From positions 4,134,857-4,198,856 of the forward strand of contig NC_016047.1 in assembly GCF_000227465.1 (NCBI RefSeq): DNA of 64,000 nt. The letters run 5' to 3'. A program made the translations under genes and the position numbers. This document shows positions 16,436 to 25,680 of this stretch, piece after piece. The stretch's first letter is position 1; every line of letters begins with the position of its first letter. The notes under the pieces were generated by a model that made no database searches, was not told the origin of the DNA, and saw only the letters and a program-made list of their open reading frames with translations. This DNA comes from Bacillus spizizenii TU-B-10 (GTDB taxonomy: Bacteria > Bacillota > Bacilli > Bacillales > Bacillaceae).

Positions 16436-18260
16436 CCCAATCATCCTCTTGTTCCTCTTTATATGGAAGAGTAAATGTAATCGTCGTGCCTTTTCCTTCT
16501 ATGCTGTCCGCCCAAATATCTCCGCCGTGCGCCTGAACCATTTCCCTGGCAATCGCCAATCCCAGACCGGTGCCGCCGAGCTTTCTCGTTCTCGCTTTAT
16601 CAACCCTGTAGAAGCGGTCAAAGACTTTTTCGACATCCTTTTTCGGAATTCCAATCCCTTCATCCTTGACGCTGATATAGAGGAGTTCTTCCTCTTCATT
16701 GACATCAATTGAGAATGTGACATGTCCGCCTTCCGGTGAGTATTTTAAAGCGTTGGAAATAATATTATCGAGTACCTGCGTAATTTTATCCTGGTCAATC
16801 TCGACGTACAGATTTCTGTCCGGCAGATTTCTGATAAATTCCACATGCTGCTCTTTTGTCATTTCAAAACGGTCAATAATAAGCGACATAAACCGGACAA
16901 TCTGAATCCATTCCCGGTTAAATTGATAATCCTTGCTGTCAAATTTCGAAAGCTGAAGCAGATCATTGACAAGCCGGATCATACGCTCTGTTTCATTTTG
17001 CGTCACCATTAAGAAACGCGGGGCAATGTCTTTATTTTCCCACGCGCCTTCAGCTAACGCCTCTAAATAACTGCGCATTGTCGTGAGCGGCGTCCGCAGC
17101 TCGTGTGATACATTCGCAACGAATTCTCTGCGTTCTTGATCCATTTTCTCTTGCTCGGTTACATCGTAAATGACAGCGATTAAACCATCGATTTTGCCAT
17201 GTTCCCTTTGGATCACAGAGAAATTCACGCGAAGCACCGTTAGTTGATCATCGCGCTTAATCTCAAGCAGCATAGAATCCTGCTGCTCCACTAAATCTTC
17301 AAACGTATAATTCTCTTGAATCCCCAGCAAGCTCGTAATCGGCATTTCTAAGGCTGTTTCACGTGAAACGTTCAACAGCTCCAGCGCCGGGCTGTTTAAG
17401 AGAATAATCGCTCCGTTTCGGTTTGTGGCGATAACGCCGTCTGTCATATAGGCAATAACGGAGGCAAGCTTTCTGCGCTCTCCTTCTGTCATCGCCTGGG
17501 CATCTTCAAGCTCTCTCGTTAAGTGATTAAACGTAGTGGCGAGCTGCCCAATTTCATCATGCCCGTACTTTTTAACCTTCCTCGAGAAATTCCCTTTCGC
17601 AAGCTCCATCGCCTGCTTTCTCATATCCGAAAGCGGATGGGTAATGGTTCTTGCCAGAAAAATACCGAGAAGGGCCGTCAAAACAAGTGCCAAACCTGTG
17701 CCGGATGCCAGTATCGTGTTGATCGTCTTCATTTGGTTAAAGACATCTTCCATACTCGCGACAACATAGATCGCGCCGACAACCTCTTGGTTTTCAGTCA
17801 TGACGGGCTTCGCGGAAATGAGAACTCTGATTTTGCTTTTCGGGTCATAATACTTTCTTAAATACGATTGTTTAGTAGAAAAAATTCTTTTAAAGATCAG
17901 ATCGGTCGTTTGTTTCCCTGCCACTTCCTCACCATACGGTTTTGAAGAACCGACCACTTCATAGCTCTTATCTACAAAACTAATTTCCCGAACCTCATCA
18001 CTTTTCGTGAAGTCATTCAAAATACGGCTGACGTCATCCTTGATAACAGTGCTGTCGTTATCACTTTTATATTCTTGTTCGATATAGTAAGAAAGGTTGT
18101 CGATTCGCTGATTCAACGATTGTTCATACGAGCTGATCAGCGACTTCTCTACCTGATTGACAAAATACACACCAATGATTTGCATTGCAATGATAATCAA
18201 AAGCACATAAATCAAGGTAATCTTAAATTGGATCGACCGAAAAAAACCAACCTTATTCAT
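16425..18260 (-). CDS. walK: WalK (YycG), essential cell-wall sensor histidine kinase
   Basis: A 611-residue kinase. TM1 (about 10-32) and TM2 (about 183-205) flank an extracellular sensor domain of roughly 150 residues. HAMP, PAS, HisKA (SHELRTPL) and HATPase_c domains follow, with DEGIGIPKKD and GGTGLGLAI boxes. WalK phosphorylates WalR to adjust autolysin synthesis to wall growth, and localises to the division septum. It starts 7 bp after walR. The gene also contains a parS-like sequence in its coding region. Confidence 0.96.
   Translation of the reverse strand: MNKVGFFRSIQFKITLIYVLLIIIAMQIIGVYFVNQVEKSLISSYEQSLNQRIDNLSYYIEQEYKSDNDSTVIKDDVSRILNDFTKSDEVREISFVDKSYEVVGSSKPYGEEVAGKQTTDLIFKRIFSTKQSYLRKYYDPKSKIRVLISAKPVMTENQEVVGAIYVVASMEDVFNQMKTINTILASGTGLALVLTALLGIFLARTITHPLSDMRKQAMELAKGNFSRKVKKYGHDEIGQLATTFNHLTRELEDAQAMTEGERRKLASVIAYMTDGVIATNRNGAIILLNSPALELLNVSRETALEMPITSLLGIQENYTFEDLVEQQDSMLLEIKRDDQLTVLRVNFSVIQREHGKIDGLIAVIYDVTEQEKMDQERREFVANVSHELRTPLTTMRSYLEALAEGAWENKDIAPRFLMVTQNETERMIRLVNDLLQLSKFDSKDYQFNREWIQIVRFMSLIIDRFEMTKEQHVEFIRNLPDRNLYVEIDQDKITQVLDNIISNALKYSPEGGHVTFSIDVNEEEELLYISVKDEGIGIPKKDVEKVFDRFYRVDKARTRKLGGTGLGLAIAREMVQAHGGDIWADSIEGKGTTITFTLPYKEEQEDDWDEA
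17355..17370. promoter_or_regulatory. parS-like site inside walK
   Basis: TGTTTCACGTGAAACG matches parS at 15 of 16 positions (last base G instead of A). B. subtilis is known to have a cluster of parS sites around the origin, including within this operon, where Spo0J nucleates. Confidence 0.8.
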
Positions 18261-18267
18261 AGGGGCA

Positions 18268-18975
18268 TTAGTCCTGTTCTGGGTTTCTCAAGTAATAACC
18301 TACGCCGCGGCGTGTGACAATCCAATTTGGATGGCTCGGGTTGTCCTCGATTTTTTCACGAAGCCGGCGGACTGTTACGTCAACCGTTCTGACATCGCCG
18401 AAGTAATCATAGCCCCAAACAGTTTGAAGCAAATGTTCACGGGTCATCACTTGTCCGATATGTTTTGCTAAATAATGAAGCAATTCGAACTCACGATGAG
18501 TCAACTCAATTGTTTCATCTCTTTTTGATACGACGTACGCGTCAGGGAAGATGACGAGAGAGCCGATATGAATCTCGTTAGAGGACGGCTCTTCCTCCGC
18601 CGGCGCTGTTGTCAGCTGGCGGCGCAGGTTCGCTTTTACACGTGCCAGGAGCTCGCGTGTGCTGAAAGGTTTTGTGACATAGTCATCAGCACCGATTTCA
18701 AGCCCGATGACCTTGTCAATTTCTGAATCCTTAGCCGTCAGCATAATGATCGGCATATCGTATTTCTTTCTGACTTCACGGCACACTTCAACACCGTCTT
18801 TATTAGGAAGCATGATATCTAAAAGAATTAAATCAGGCTGAAGCTCTTCTACCATTTCAACGGCTTCGTTTCCGTCGTGGGCACAGTGCACTTCATAGCC
18901 TTCTTTTCTTAAGTTAAATTCCAATATATCTGCAATCGGTTTTTCATCATCCACTACAAGGATCTTTTTATCCAT
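18268..18975 (-). CDS. walR: WalR (YycF), essential OmpR-family response regulator
   Basis: A 235-residue regulator. The receiver domain has DDE (9-11 region), phospho-acceptor Asp in [13 protein letters not shown] (about residue 53), LTAKDS and VTKPF. The winged-helix domain ends [10 protein letters not shown] and [10 protein letters not shown]. It controls autolysin and wall-modification genes (yocH, lytE, cwlO, iseA). AGGAGG lies 9 bp before an ATG at 18978 and 12 bp before the ATG at 18975. The second gives the usual [11 protein letters not shown] start and is used here. First gene of walRKHIJ-yyxA. Confidence 0.95.
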   Translation of the reverse strand: MDKKILVVDDEKPIADILEFNLRKEGYEVHCAHDGNEAVEMVEELQPDLILLDIMLPNKDGVEVCREVRKKYDMPIIMLTAKDSEIDKVIGLEIGADDYVTKPFSTRELLARVKANLRRQLTTAPAEEEPSSNEIHIGSLVIFPDAYVVSKRDETIELTHREFELLHYLAKHIGQVMTREHLLQTVWGYDYFGDVRTVDVTVRRLREKIEDNPSHPNWIVTRRGVGYYLRNPEQD

Positions 18976-19068
18976 CATTTTGATTTTCCTCCTGCCGAAT
19001 AACTTCATTTCATCTATATAACATTCGTTTCATCATTTATGGCCCATGTAAACAATGGGTCCTTGTCT

Positions 19069-19074
19069 ATTATA
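19069..19074 (-). promoter_or_regulatory. Candidate -10 box of the wal operon
   Basis: A perfect TATAAT on the minus strand, 94 bp upstream of walR. No good -35 lies at 17 bp, so only the -10 is called. A GGnCCCAT-type inverted repeat overlaps the start region at about 19041-19062. Confidence 0.4.
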
Positions 19075-19321
19075 ACGGTTTAAGGTCAAAAGATAAAAAA
19101 AATAAAGGTTTGGAAAAAAACACATATTTCACCTTTATCCGCCCATTGTTTATCTTTTGTCATGCTGGTCAACTTTTTTTAAAATAGTTAACTTTACTGA
19201 AACCTCCCCTCACCGGAGTGCGTCTTTATCAATGACGTCTTCTTCTTTGAACCGGCCGCAGGGCCGGTTCTCCCTTTTTCTTCTATTATAACACTCTTCA
19301 TGTTTGCCTTTTTCCTAAAAG

Positions 19322-19350
19322 AAAAAACGCACCTACGATTGCAGATGCGT
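19322..19350 (-). terminator. Terminator of the tRNA operon
   Basis: On the minus strand, ACGCATCTGC pairs with GTAGGTGCGT around AATC and is followed by TTTTTT. It lies 9 bp beyond tRNA-Phe. A second GC-rich hairpin (GAACCGGCC/GGCCGGTTC) at 19247-19270 lies further on, without a T-run on this strand. Confidence 0.8.
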
Positions 19351-19358
19351 TTGGTAAG

Positions 19359-19431
<73 letters not shown>

Positions 19432-19466
19432 AAATGTTTTATTTTTCTCTACTAAGTAAAGTAAAA

Positions 19467-19543
19467 TGGCGGTCCGGACGGGACTCGAACCCGCGACCTC
19501 CTGCGTGACAGGCAGGCATTCTAACCAACTGAACTACCGGACC
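19467..19543 (-). tRNA. trnY-Asp: tRNA-Asp (GTC)
   Basis: A 77-nt cloverleaf including encoded CCA. Acceptor GGTCCGG/CCGGACC with discriminator G, anticodon GTC in CTGTCAC, T-loop GGTTCGAGTCC. Confidence 0.97.
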
Positions 19544-19625
19544 TTACAGTAATTTGCCGCGAGAGCTGTCGTGTCAGCCCTCGCAGACAAATAAGGAATT
19601 TAGCAATAACGCTAAAGTAAATCAA

Positions 19626-19697
19626 TGACCCGTACGGGATTCGAACCCGTGTTACCGCCGTGAAAGGGCGGTGTCTTAACCGCTTGACCAACGGGCC
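19626..19697 (-). tRNA. trnY-Glu: tRNA-Glu (TTC)
   Basis: A 72-nt cloverleaf without encoded CCA. Acceptor GGCCCGT pairs with ACGGGTC (one G-T pair), anticodon TTC in CTTTCAC, T-loop GGTTCGAATCC. Confidence 0.97.
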
Positions 19698-19706
19698 TTC
19701 ACGAAA

Positions 19707-19782
19707 TGGTGAGCCATGAAGGACTCGAACCTTCGACCCTCTGATTAAAAGTCAGATGCTCTACCAACTGAGCTAATGGCTC
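19707..19782 (-). tRNA. trnY-Lys: tRNA-Lys (TTT)
   Basis: A 76-nt cloverleaf with encoded CCA. Acceptor GAGCCAT/ATGGCTC, anticodon TTT in CTTTTAA, T-loop GGTTCGAGTCC. First tRNA of the Lys-Glu-Asp-Phe operon downstream of purA. Confidence 0.97.
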
Positions 19783-19961
19783 TTAAGATGTCGGAATTTC
19801 CATAGAGCAAACGACTTGGAACAAGTTCTATCTTGTACTCTATTGAAGCAGTTTCCGTAACAACGAGATTTATAATATCACGAACAAATAGAAGTGGCAA
19901 TAACTTTTTTGGTTTTTTTTCATATTTTTTTCTCAGACCAACTTATATGCGGCTTTCAAAC

Positions 19962-19990
19962 AAAAAATAAGCCCCTGAATTAGGGGCTTA
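19962..19990 (-). terminator. Terminator of purA
   Basis: AGCCCCT pairs with AGGGGCT around a 6-base loop. On the minus strand it is followed by a T-run. Confidence 0.85.
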
Positions 19991-20004
19991 TAAGCAAATT
20001 CTAT

Positions 20005-21312
<1,308 letters not shown>

Positions 21313-21379
21313 TTAACCTTTCAAAACGATTCTATTCAAACAAATCAAGTTTATCAGTGAAGAAACAGAAAGTCAATTG

Positions 21380-21424
21380 TAAATCCGAACATTAAATTAA
21401 TGTAAATCTATATTCGTTCGCTTC
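21380..21424 (-). promoter_or_regulatory. Candidate PurBox pair upstream of purA
   Basis: AAATCCGAACATT at 21380-21392 fits the PurR box core CCGAAC with A/T flanks. An inverted, weaker copy (CGAACGAAT on the minus strand) follows at about 21410-21420. Paired inverted PurBoxes are the known PurR target layout. Confidence 0.6.
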
Positions 21425-21505
21425 CATTCATTTTATAAGCGTTTTCTCATCGCTTCGCCATAAAAAGCTTGTGAAACTTTTGTCCTTTAGCATGAAAAAG
21501 AGTTG

Positions 21506-21922
21506 CTAGCCGGATATCCCTTTTGTATTCATAAAAACGACTCGCCAGCCGTCCGGATCCTCTATCGTCACGCCTCCATGGCTCCAGTACGGGTTCTCAG
21601 ATTCAACCTCTTGATAGCCCATGCGTTTTAGCTTTGAAGTGATTGCTGTCAGTTCATCTGCATTCGGCACATAAAAAACGAGGAGACTGTCGGGATGGGG
21701 AACGGGAGCAGTACTTTCCCCCTCATACTGGGTGAATTCCAAATGATAATCGGCATGAGGGAGTCCGAACATGACACCGTCATACCCGTTATGCTGCGAA
21801 AATTCTCCAATTCGTTTCAAGCCCAGTCCCTCTTCGTAAAAACGAATGATCTTATTGAGCTGGCCTGTAGGCCGCGCAATCCGGATTTGCGCTGCGTGAA
21901 ATAATGAAAAAGGGTTTCCCAT
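21506..21922 (-). CDS. yycE: Glyoxalase/VOC-family protein YycE
   Basis: A 139-residue vicinal-oxygen-chelate protein. Two beta-alpha-beta-beta-beta halves are visible: IRIARPTGQLNKIIRFYEEG near the start and YWSHGGVTIEDPDGWRVVF at the end. His and Glu residues at the usual metal positions (HAAQIRIAR, HLEFTQ, GGVTIEDPDG) suggest a metal site. The substrate is unknown; relatives act in glyoxal detoxification or antibiotic resistance. The ATG at 21922 is selected because AAGGAGATGG precedes it; an earlier in-frame start lacks one. Confidence 0.85.
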   Translation of the reverse strand: MGNPFSLFHAAQIRIARPTGQLNKIIRFYEEGLGLKRIGEFSQHNGYDGVMFGLPHADYHLEFTQYEGESTAPVPHPDSLLVFYVPNADELTAITSKLKRMGYQEVESENPYWSHGGVTIEDPDGWRVVFMNTKGISG

Positions 21923-22010
21923 GTTACCATCTCCTTTTTGCACCATTTTATTAAAACGCTTTCAAATTTACATCCGCTGAGCGAACGGTATTTTTTCCAT
22001 CTTTCGAATG

Positions 22011-22040
22011 AAAAAACCCCAAGATCAGCTCTTGGGGTTT
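22011..22040 (-). terminator. Terminator of dnaC
   Basis: On the minus strand, ACCCCAAGAGC-type stem pairs with its complement and is followed by T6. It overlaps the dnaC stop codon. Confidence 0.85.
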
Positions 22041-23403
22041 ATGCGCCGGGCGGAACACCTGCGTCATCAAAACGCCGTTCCAGGTTGACGAATTTATTGT
22101 ATTCTTTTACGAACGCAAGAGACACGGTTCCTACCGGGCCGTTACGCTGTTTGGCAATAATGATTTCGATAATATTTTTATTCTCGGTTTCTTTGTCATA
22201 GTAGTCATCACGATAAAGGAACGCGACAATATCCGCGTCCTGCTCGATACTTCCTGATTCCCGGATATCAGACATCATCGGACGCTTATCCTGACGCTGC
22301 TCAACACCCCGGGAAAGCTGAGAAAGCGCGATAACAGGGACTTGCAGCTCCCTGGCGATCGCCTTCAGTTCACGGGAAATTTCTGATACTTCCTGCTGAC
22401 GGTTATCCTTTGAACGTCCGCTTCCCTGAATCAATTGCAGGTAGTCGATCAAAATCATGCCGAGACCGCTTTCCTGCTTCAAGCGGCGGCACTTGGCTCG
22501 GATTTCACTCACGCGGATACCCGGTGTATCATCGATGTAAATCCCGCTGTTTGACAGGCTTCCCATCGCCATCGTCAGCTTGCCCCAATCCTCTTCCGTC
22601 AGGTTACCGGTACGAAGATTTTGGGCATTGATGTTTCCTTCGGCACAGAGCATACGCATAACGAGCTGCTCTGCACCCATCTCAAGACTGAAAATCGCTA
22701 CGCTTTCGTCGGTCTTGGTCGCCACGTTTTGTGCGATATTCAGGGCAAAGGCCGTTTTCCCCACTGACGGACGGGCAGCCACAATGATCAAGTCGTTGCG
22801 CTGGAACCCGGCAGTCATCCGGTCAAGCTCTGTAAACCCTGTCGGAATTCCCGTAATATCGCCTTTTCGATTGTGAAGCTGTTCGATATTGTCATAGGTT
22901 TGGACAAGGACGTCCTTAATATTTTGGAAGGCACTCGTGTTTTTGCGCTGCGCCACTTCCATAATCGTTTTTTCAGCTTCACTGAGTAAATCCTCGACCT
23001 CATCCTCACGGGTATACCCGTCTTGAGCGATGGTTGTCGCTGTTCTGATTAATCGGCGAAGAATTGATTTTTCCTCTACGATTTTCGCGTAATATTCTAT
23101 GTTAGCCGCTGTCGGCACCGAGTTTGCGATATCTGTCAGATACGAAATGCCACCCACTTCTTCCAGCAGGTCTGTATTCGCAAGCTCTGACGTTACCGTC
23201 ACTAGATCAACCGGTTCACCTCGGTCACCGAGCACCAGCATCGCATTATAGATTTTTTGGTGGGACATTCTATAGAAATCATCTGGAATCAATACTTCTG
23301 AAGCCAGTGTTAAAGCAGACGGCTGCAAAAAAATAGCGCCTAACACGGCTTGTTCGGCTTCTATATTTTGCGGAGGAAGCCGATCATTCAGAACGTCTGT
23401 CAT
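22039..23403 (-). CDS. dnaC: Replicative DNA helicase DnaC (DnaB-type)
   Basis: The hexameric replication-fork helicase of B. subtilis, called DnaC there but homologous to E. coli DnaB. The 454-residue protein has an N-terminal DnaB domain (about 8-110, ending in AEKTIMEVAQ linker), then a RecA-like domain with Walker A ARPSVGKTAF (about 207-216), Walker B MILIDYLQLIQG and the RNGPVG C-terminal motif. ATG at 23403 (MTDVLNDRLPP) is used; GAGGAC lies 11 bp before it, and the GTG three codons upstream is too close to the RBS. Loaded by DnaB-DnaD-DnaI at the nearby origin. Confidence 0.96.
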   Translation of the reverse strand: MTDVLNDRLPPQNIEAEQAVLGAIFLQPSALTLASEVLIPDDFYRMSHQKIYNAMLVLGDRGEPVDLVTVTSELANTDLLEEVGGISYLTDIANSVPTAANIEYYAKIVEEKSILRRLIRTATTIAQDGYTREDEVEDLLSEAEKTIMEVAQRKNTSAFQNIKDVLVQTYDNIEQLHNRKGDITGIPTGFTELDRMTAGFQRNDLIIVAARPSVGKTAFALNIAQNVATKTDESVAIFSLEMGAEQLVMRMLCAEGNINAQNLRTGNLTEEDWGKLTMAMGSLSNSGIYIDDTPGIRVSEIRAKCRRLKQESGLGMILIDYLQLIQGSGRSKDNRQQEVSEISRELKAIARELQVPVIALSQLSRGVEQRQDKRPMMSDIRESGSIEQDADIVAFLYRDDYYDKETENKNIIEIIIAKQRNGPVGTVSLAFVKEYNKFVNLERRFDDAGVPPGA

Positions 23404-23569
23404 GCTAAGCACCGTCCTCTCATTAAAAAATCTCCAAACTCCATTCTACCATTTCTGCAGAAAAAAAATAGAAAAATTGTCTATTTCCTGTTTTTTTCAG
23501 CTAGCCGATTGGATCGTTTCGGACAGTAACTAGGCGGGAAAAATGCAATAAAACTTGAGGGAGGAATGA

Positions 23570-23773
23570 ATGATGATGAAAAAATATGCAGTTACACCTA
23601 ATGTTGATGCGGACGGCTGGTTTATTAAGGTGGAGAATGTGGCGCCGACAGCTTTGTATACATCTAAAGACGCCGCAATTGAAAAAGCCAAACAGGTGGC
23701 AGAAGAAAACAGTCCAGCAAAGCTTGTGATTTATGACCAGTTTAAAAATGTGGAAGAAGAATACTCATTTTAA
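23570..23773 (+). CDS. yycD: YycD, small DUF2188-like protein
   Basis: A 67-residue acidic-basic protein reading MMMKKYAVTPNVDADGWFIK, then KDAAIEKAKQVAEENSPAKLVIYDQFKNVEEE. The pattern of a short beta-hairpin, a helix, and an end strand with LVIYDQ resembles the DUF2188 family of small cytoplasmic proteins that occur in Bacillus spores and stress genes. GGGAGGAATGA precedes a cluster of three ATG codons, so the exact start could be any of them. Convergent with a small minus-strand gene across a hairpin terminator. No function known. Confidence 0.75.
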   Translation: MMMKKYAVTPNVDADGWFIKVENVAPTALYTSKDAAIEKAKQVAEENSPAKLVIYDQFKNVEEEYSF

Positions 23774-23778
23774 CGAAT

Positions 23779-23807
23779 GAAACCCTTCGCTGCAGCGGGG
23801 GGTTTTT
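23779..23807 (+). terminator. Terminator of yycD
   Basis: AAACCC and GGGGTTT arms enclose an inner CGCTGCAGCG stem, followed by TTTTT, right after the yycD stop. Confidence 0.7.
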
Positions 23808-23818
23808 GGCGGATCGGC

Positions 23819-24022
23819 TTATTTCATCCATTGGAAGCTTGTGTGCATCATCAGATCCGCCGCTTTTTGATACAGATCCCACTCCTCAAACGAAGCAAAT
23901 TTCCCCATCAGCTCCTGAAGTTTCAGCCTCACAGCTATATACTCCTCAAAGGTGACAGCTTTCTCAGTTTCTTTCTGATGCTCAGTCAGCATTTGTTTTA
24001 ATAATGACAGCGGTGCGTGCAT
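23819..24022 (-). CDS. Small hypothetical helical protein
   Basis: A 67-residue reading frame starting at 24022 with GAAAGGAGGG before the ATG, which supports translation. The sequence (LLKQMLTEHQKETEKAVTFEEY, then VRLKLQELMGKFASFEEWDLYQ) is rich in amphipathic helix and has no membrane segment or signal peptide. It converges on yycD. I do not recognise the family. A start 11 codons upstream is possible but has no RBS. Confidence 0.6.
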   Translation of the reverse strand: MHAPLSLLKQMLTEHQKETEKAVTFEEYIAVRLKLQELMGKFASFEEWDLYQKAADLMMHTSFQWMK

Positions 24023-24142
24023 AAGAACCCTCCTTTCCTCTTTTATAACGGGCATTTACGGATTGCTCCATTCCTTTGTGACATCTTCTTACATTTCACA
24101 TCTGATTCTTGTACAATGGACAGAAGAGAGGAGGGATCTTTT

Positions 24143-24283
24143 GTGAGACCTTTGCAAATTTCTGCTGAAACTGCCCAAAAGCTTGCAGAGTCCTTAAATC
24201 TGCCGCTTGAACAGATCATGCATATGCCTCAGCATATTCTGCTTGCCAAAATGGCTGAATTGCAAAAAGAGGACAAATCATAG
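24143..24283 (+). CDS. yycC: YycC, 46-residue conserved small protein
   Basis: A 46-residue protein with a GTG start at 24143 behind a very strong RBS (GAGGAGGG). It reads RPLQISAETAQKLAESLNLP and then EQIMHMPQHILLAKMAELQK, two short amphipathic helices with a His-Met-rich turn. It matches B. subtilis YycC as I recall it. Function unknown; the family is conserved in Bacillus. It stands alone between the small minus-strand gene and yycB, with about 70 bp on the downstream side. Confidence 0.75.
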   Translation: MRPLQISAETAQKLAESLNLPLEQIMHMPQHILLAKMAELQKEDKS

Positions 24284-24355
24284 CCTTCATTCACATACTT
24301 GCTTACCTGTTTCGGGATAATATGATGTATATGTTAGAAAAAAGGAGTAACTGCT

Positions 24356-25564
24356 TTGCCACATCCACAAAATAAAAAAATCCAATCGTTTTGGCTGATC
24401 GCCGGCATTATCTTTATCGCGTTTAACTTACGGCCCGCGATTACTTCAGTCGGTCCGGTCATCAGCTCTATCCGGGCAGAGCTGCACATGTCCAATGGGG
24501 CAGCCGGTTTTTTGACAGCACTGCCGCTGCTTTCGTTTGCAGTTCTTTCTCCGCTTGCGCCTAAGCTCGGACAGCGCCTCGGAAATGAGCGAACCTTATG
24601 GCTTGGTCTCCTGATACTGTTTATCGGCGTTTTGATTCGTTCTGCCGGCTACACTGCCGCTTTGTTTTTCGGAACGGCACTCATCGGAGTTGGAATTGCG
24701 ATCGGAAACGTTCTATTGCCAAGCTTAATCAAACATAAATACCCTGAAAAGTCAGGAATCATGATCAGCCTGTATACGACATCAATGAATATATTCGCTG
24801 CTTTGGCATCGGGTGTCAGCGTACCCCTGGCCGCACAGATGGGAGGCGGATGGAAGCAAGCCTTTCTCTTATGGGGCGGGCTGGCGTTACTTGCATTGCT
24901 GATCTGGATACCTCAGCTGCGCCACCGGGATACAGCAAACAAGGCGGTGAAGCTTCAAAACAGTTCCATTTGGGCTTCCAAAATGGCATGGTTTGTCACC
25001 ATCTTTATGGGACTGCAATCATTTTTATTTTACAGCAGCATCGCTTGGTTTCCTGAAATTCTCCGTTCACACGGGATTGATACATCAACAGCCGGATGGA
25101 TGGTGTCACTCATGCAATTTGCGAGTCTGCCTTCCACTTTTCTGACACCGGTTTTAGCTGACCGTGTGAAACAGCAGCGCGTTATCGTTGCGGCGCTGGC
25201 CGCAGTCTATCTGATCGGCCTATGCGGATTATTAGCGGGCGGCAGCCATACAATGCTTGCCATCTGGATGGTGATTATCGGTATCGGACAAGGCTCCAGC
25301 ATTAGTTTGGCACTCGCTCTTATCGGTCTCCGCAGTGAAAATGCACAGCAGGCCGCTGCGCTGTCAGGCATGTCTCAGTCATTCGGCTATCTGCTTGCAG
25401 CCGTCGGTCCAATCTTTGTCGGCTATCTCTTTGACCAGACACATTCATGGACAACACCGATTGTGCTTCTTATTGCTGCCCTGATCGTAATGGGAGCAGC
25501 CGGACTGGGAGCCGGACGAGATCGATACATTCTTCAGTCAGCGAAACAAAGAAACTCAGCATAA
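24356..25564 (+). CDS. yycB: YycB, MFS transporter of the CynX/NimT type
   Basis: A 402-residue transporter with about 12 membrane helices. The N-terminal FNLRPAITSVGPVISSIR is the signature of the cyanate/2-nitroimidazole (CynX/NimT) branch of the major facilitator superfamily. Likely exports or imports a small anion or aromatic compound; the substrate is unknown. The start is TTG at 24356, with AAAGGAG 8 bp upstream. The C-terminus is cytoplasmic and basic. A hairpin terminator follows directly. Confidence 0.88.
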   Translation: MPHPQNKKIQSFWLIAGIIFIAFNLRPAITSVGPVISSIRAELHMSNGAAGFLTALPLLSFAVLSPLAPKLGQRLGNERTLWLGLLILFIGVLIRSAGYTAALFFGTALIGVGIAIGNVLLPSLIKHKYPEKSGIMISLYTTSMNIFAALASGVSVPLAAQMGGGWKQAFLLWGGLALLALLIWIPQLRHRDTANKAVKLQNSSIWASKMAWFVTIFMGLQSFLFYSSIAWFPEILRSHGIDTSTAGWMVSLMQFASLPSTFLTPVLADRVKQQRVIVAALAAVYLIGLCGLLAGGSHTMLAIWMVIIGIGQGSSISLALALIGLRSENAQQAAALSGMSQSFGYLLAAVGPIFVGYLFDQTHSWTTPIVLLIAALIVMGAAGLGAGRDRYILQSAKQRNSA

Positions 25565-25592
25565 AAAGCGGGGAAGATATCTCCGCTTTTTT
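25563..25592 (+). terminator. Terminator of yycB
   Basis: AAAAAGCGG(GGA) pairs with (TCT)CCGCTTTTT, followed by T-rich sequence directly at the yycB stop. Confidence 0.8.
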
Positions 25593-25680
25593 CTTTGAAA
25601 TTCTTCGAATATTTATGGTTTATTCATAAGTTTTTCATATTTGTTTTTTACAATTAAACATCATAAAGAGGTGAAAAACG

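Noticed and set aside
22306-22322. CCCCGGGAAA in dnaC as a Noc-binding site (ATTTCCCGGGAAAT)
   Set aside because: Only one half site matches; the left half does not.
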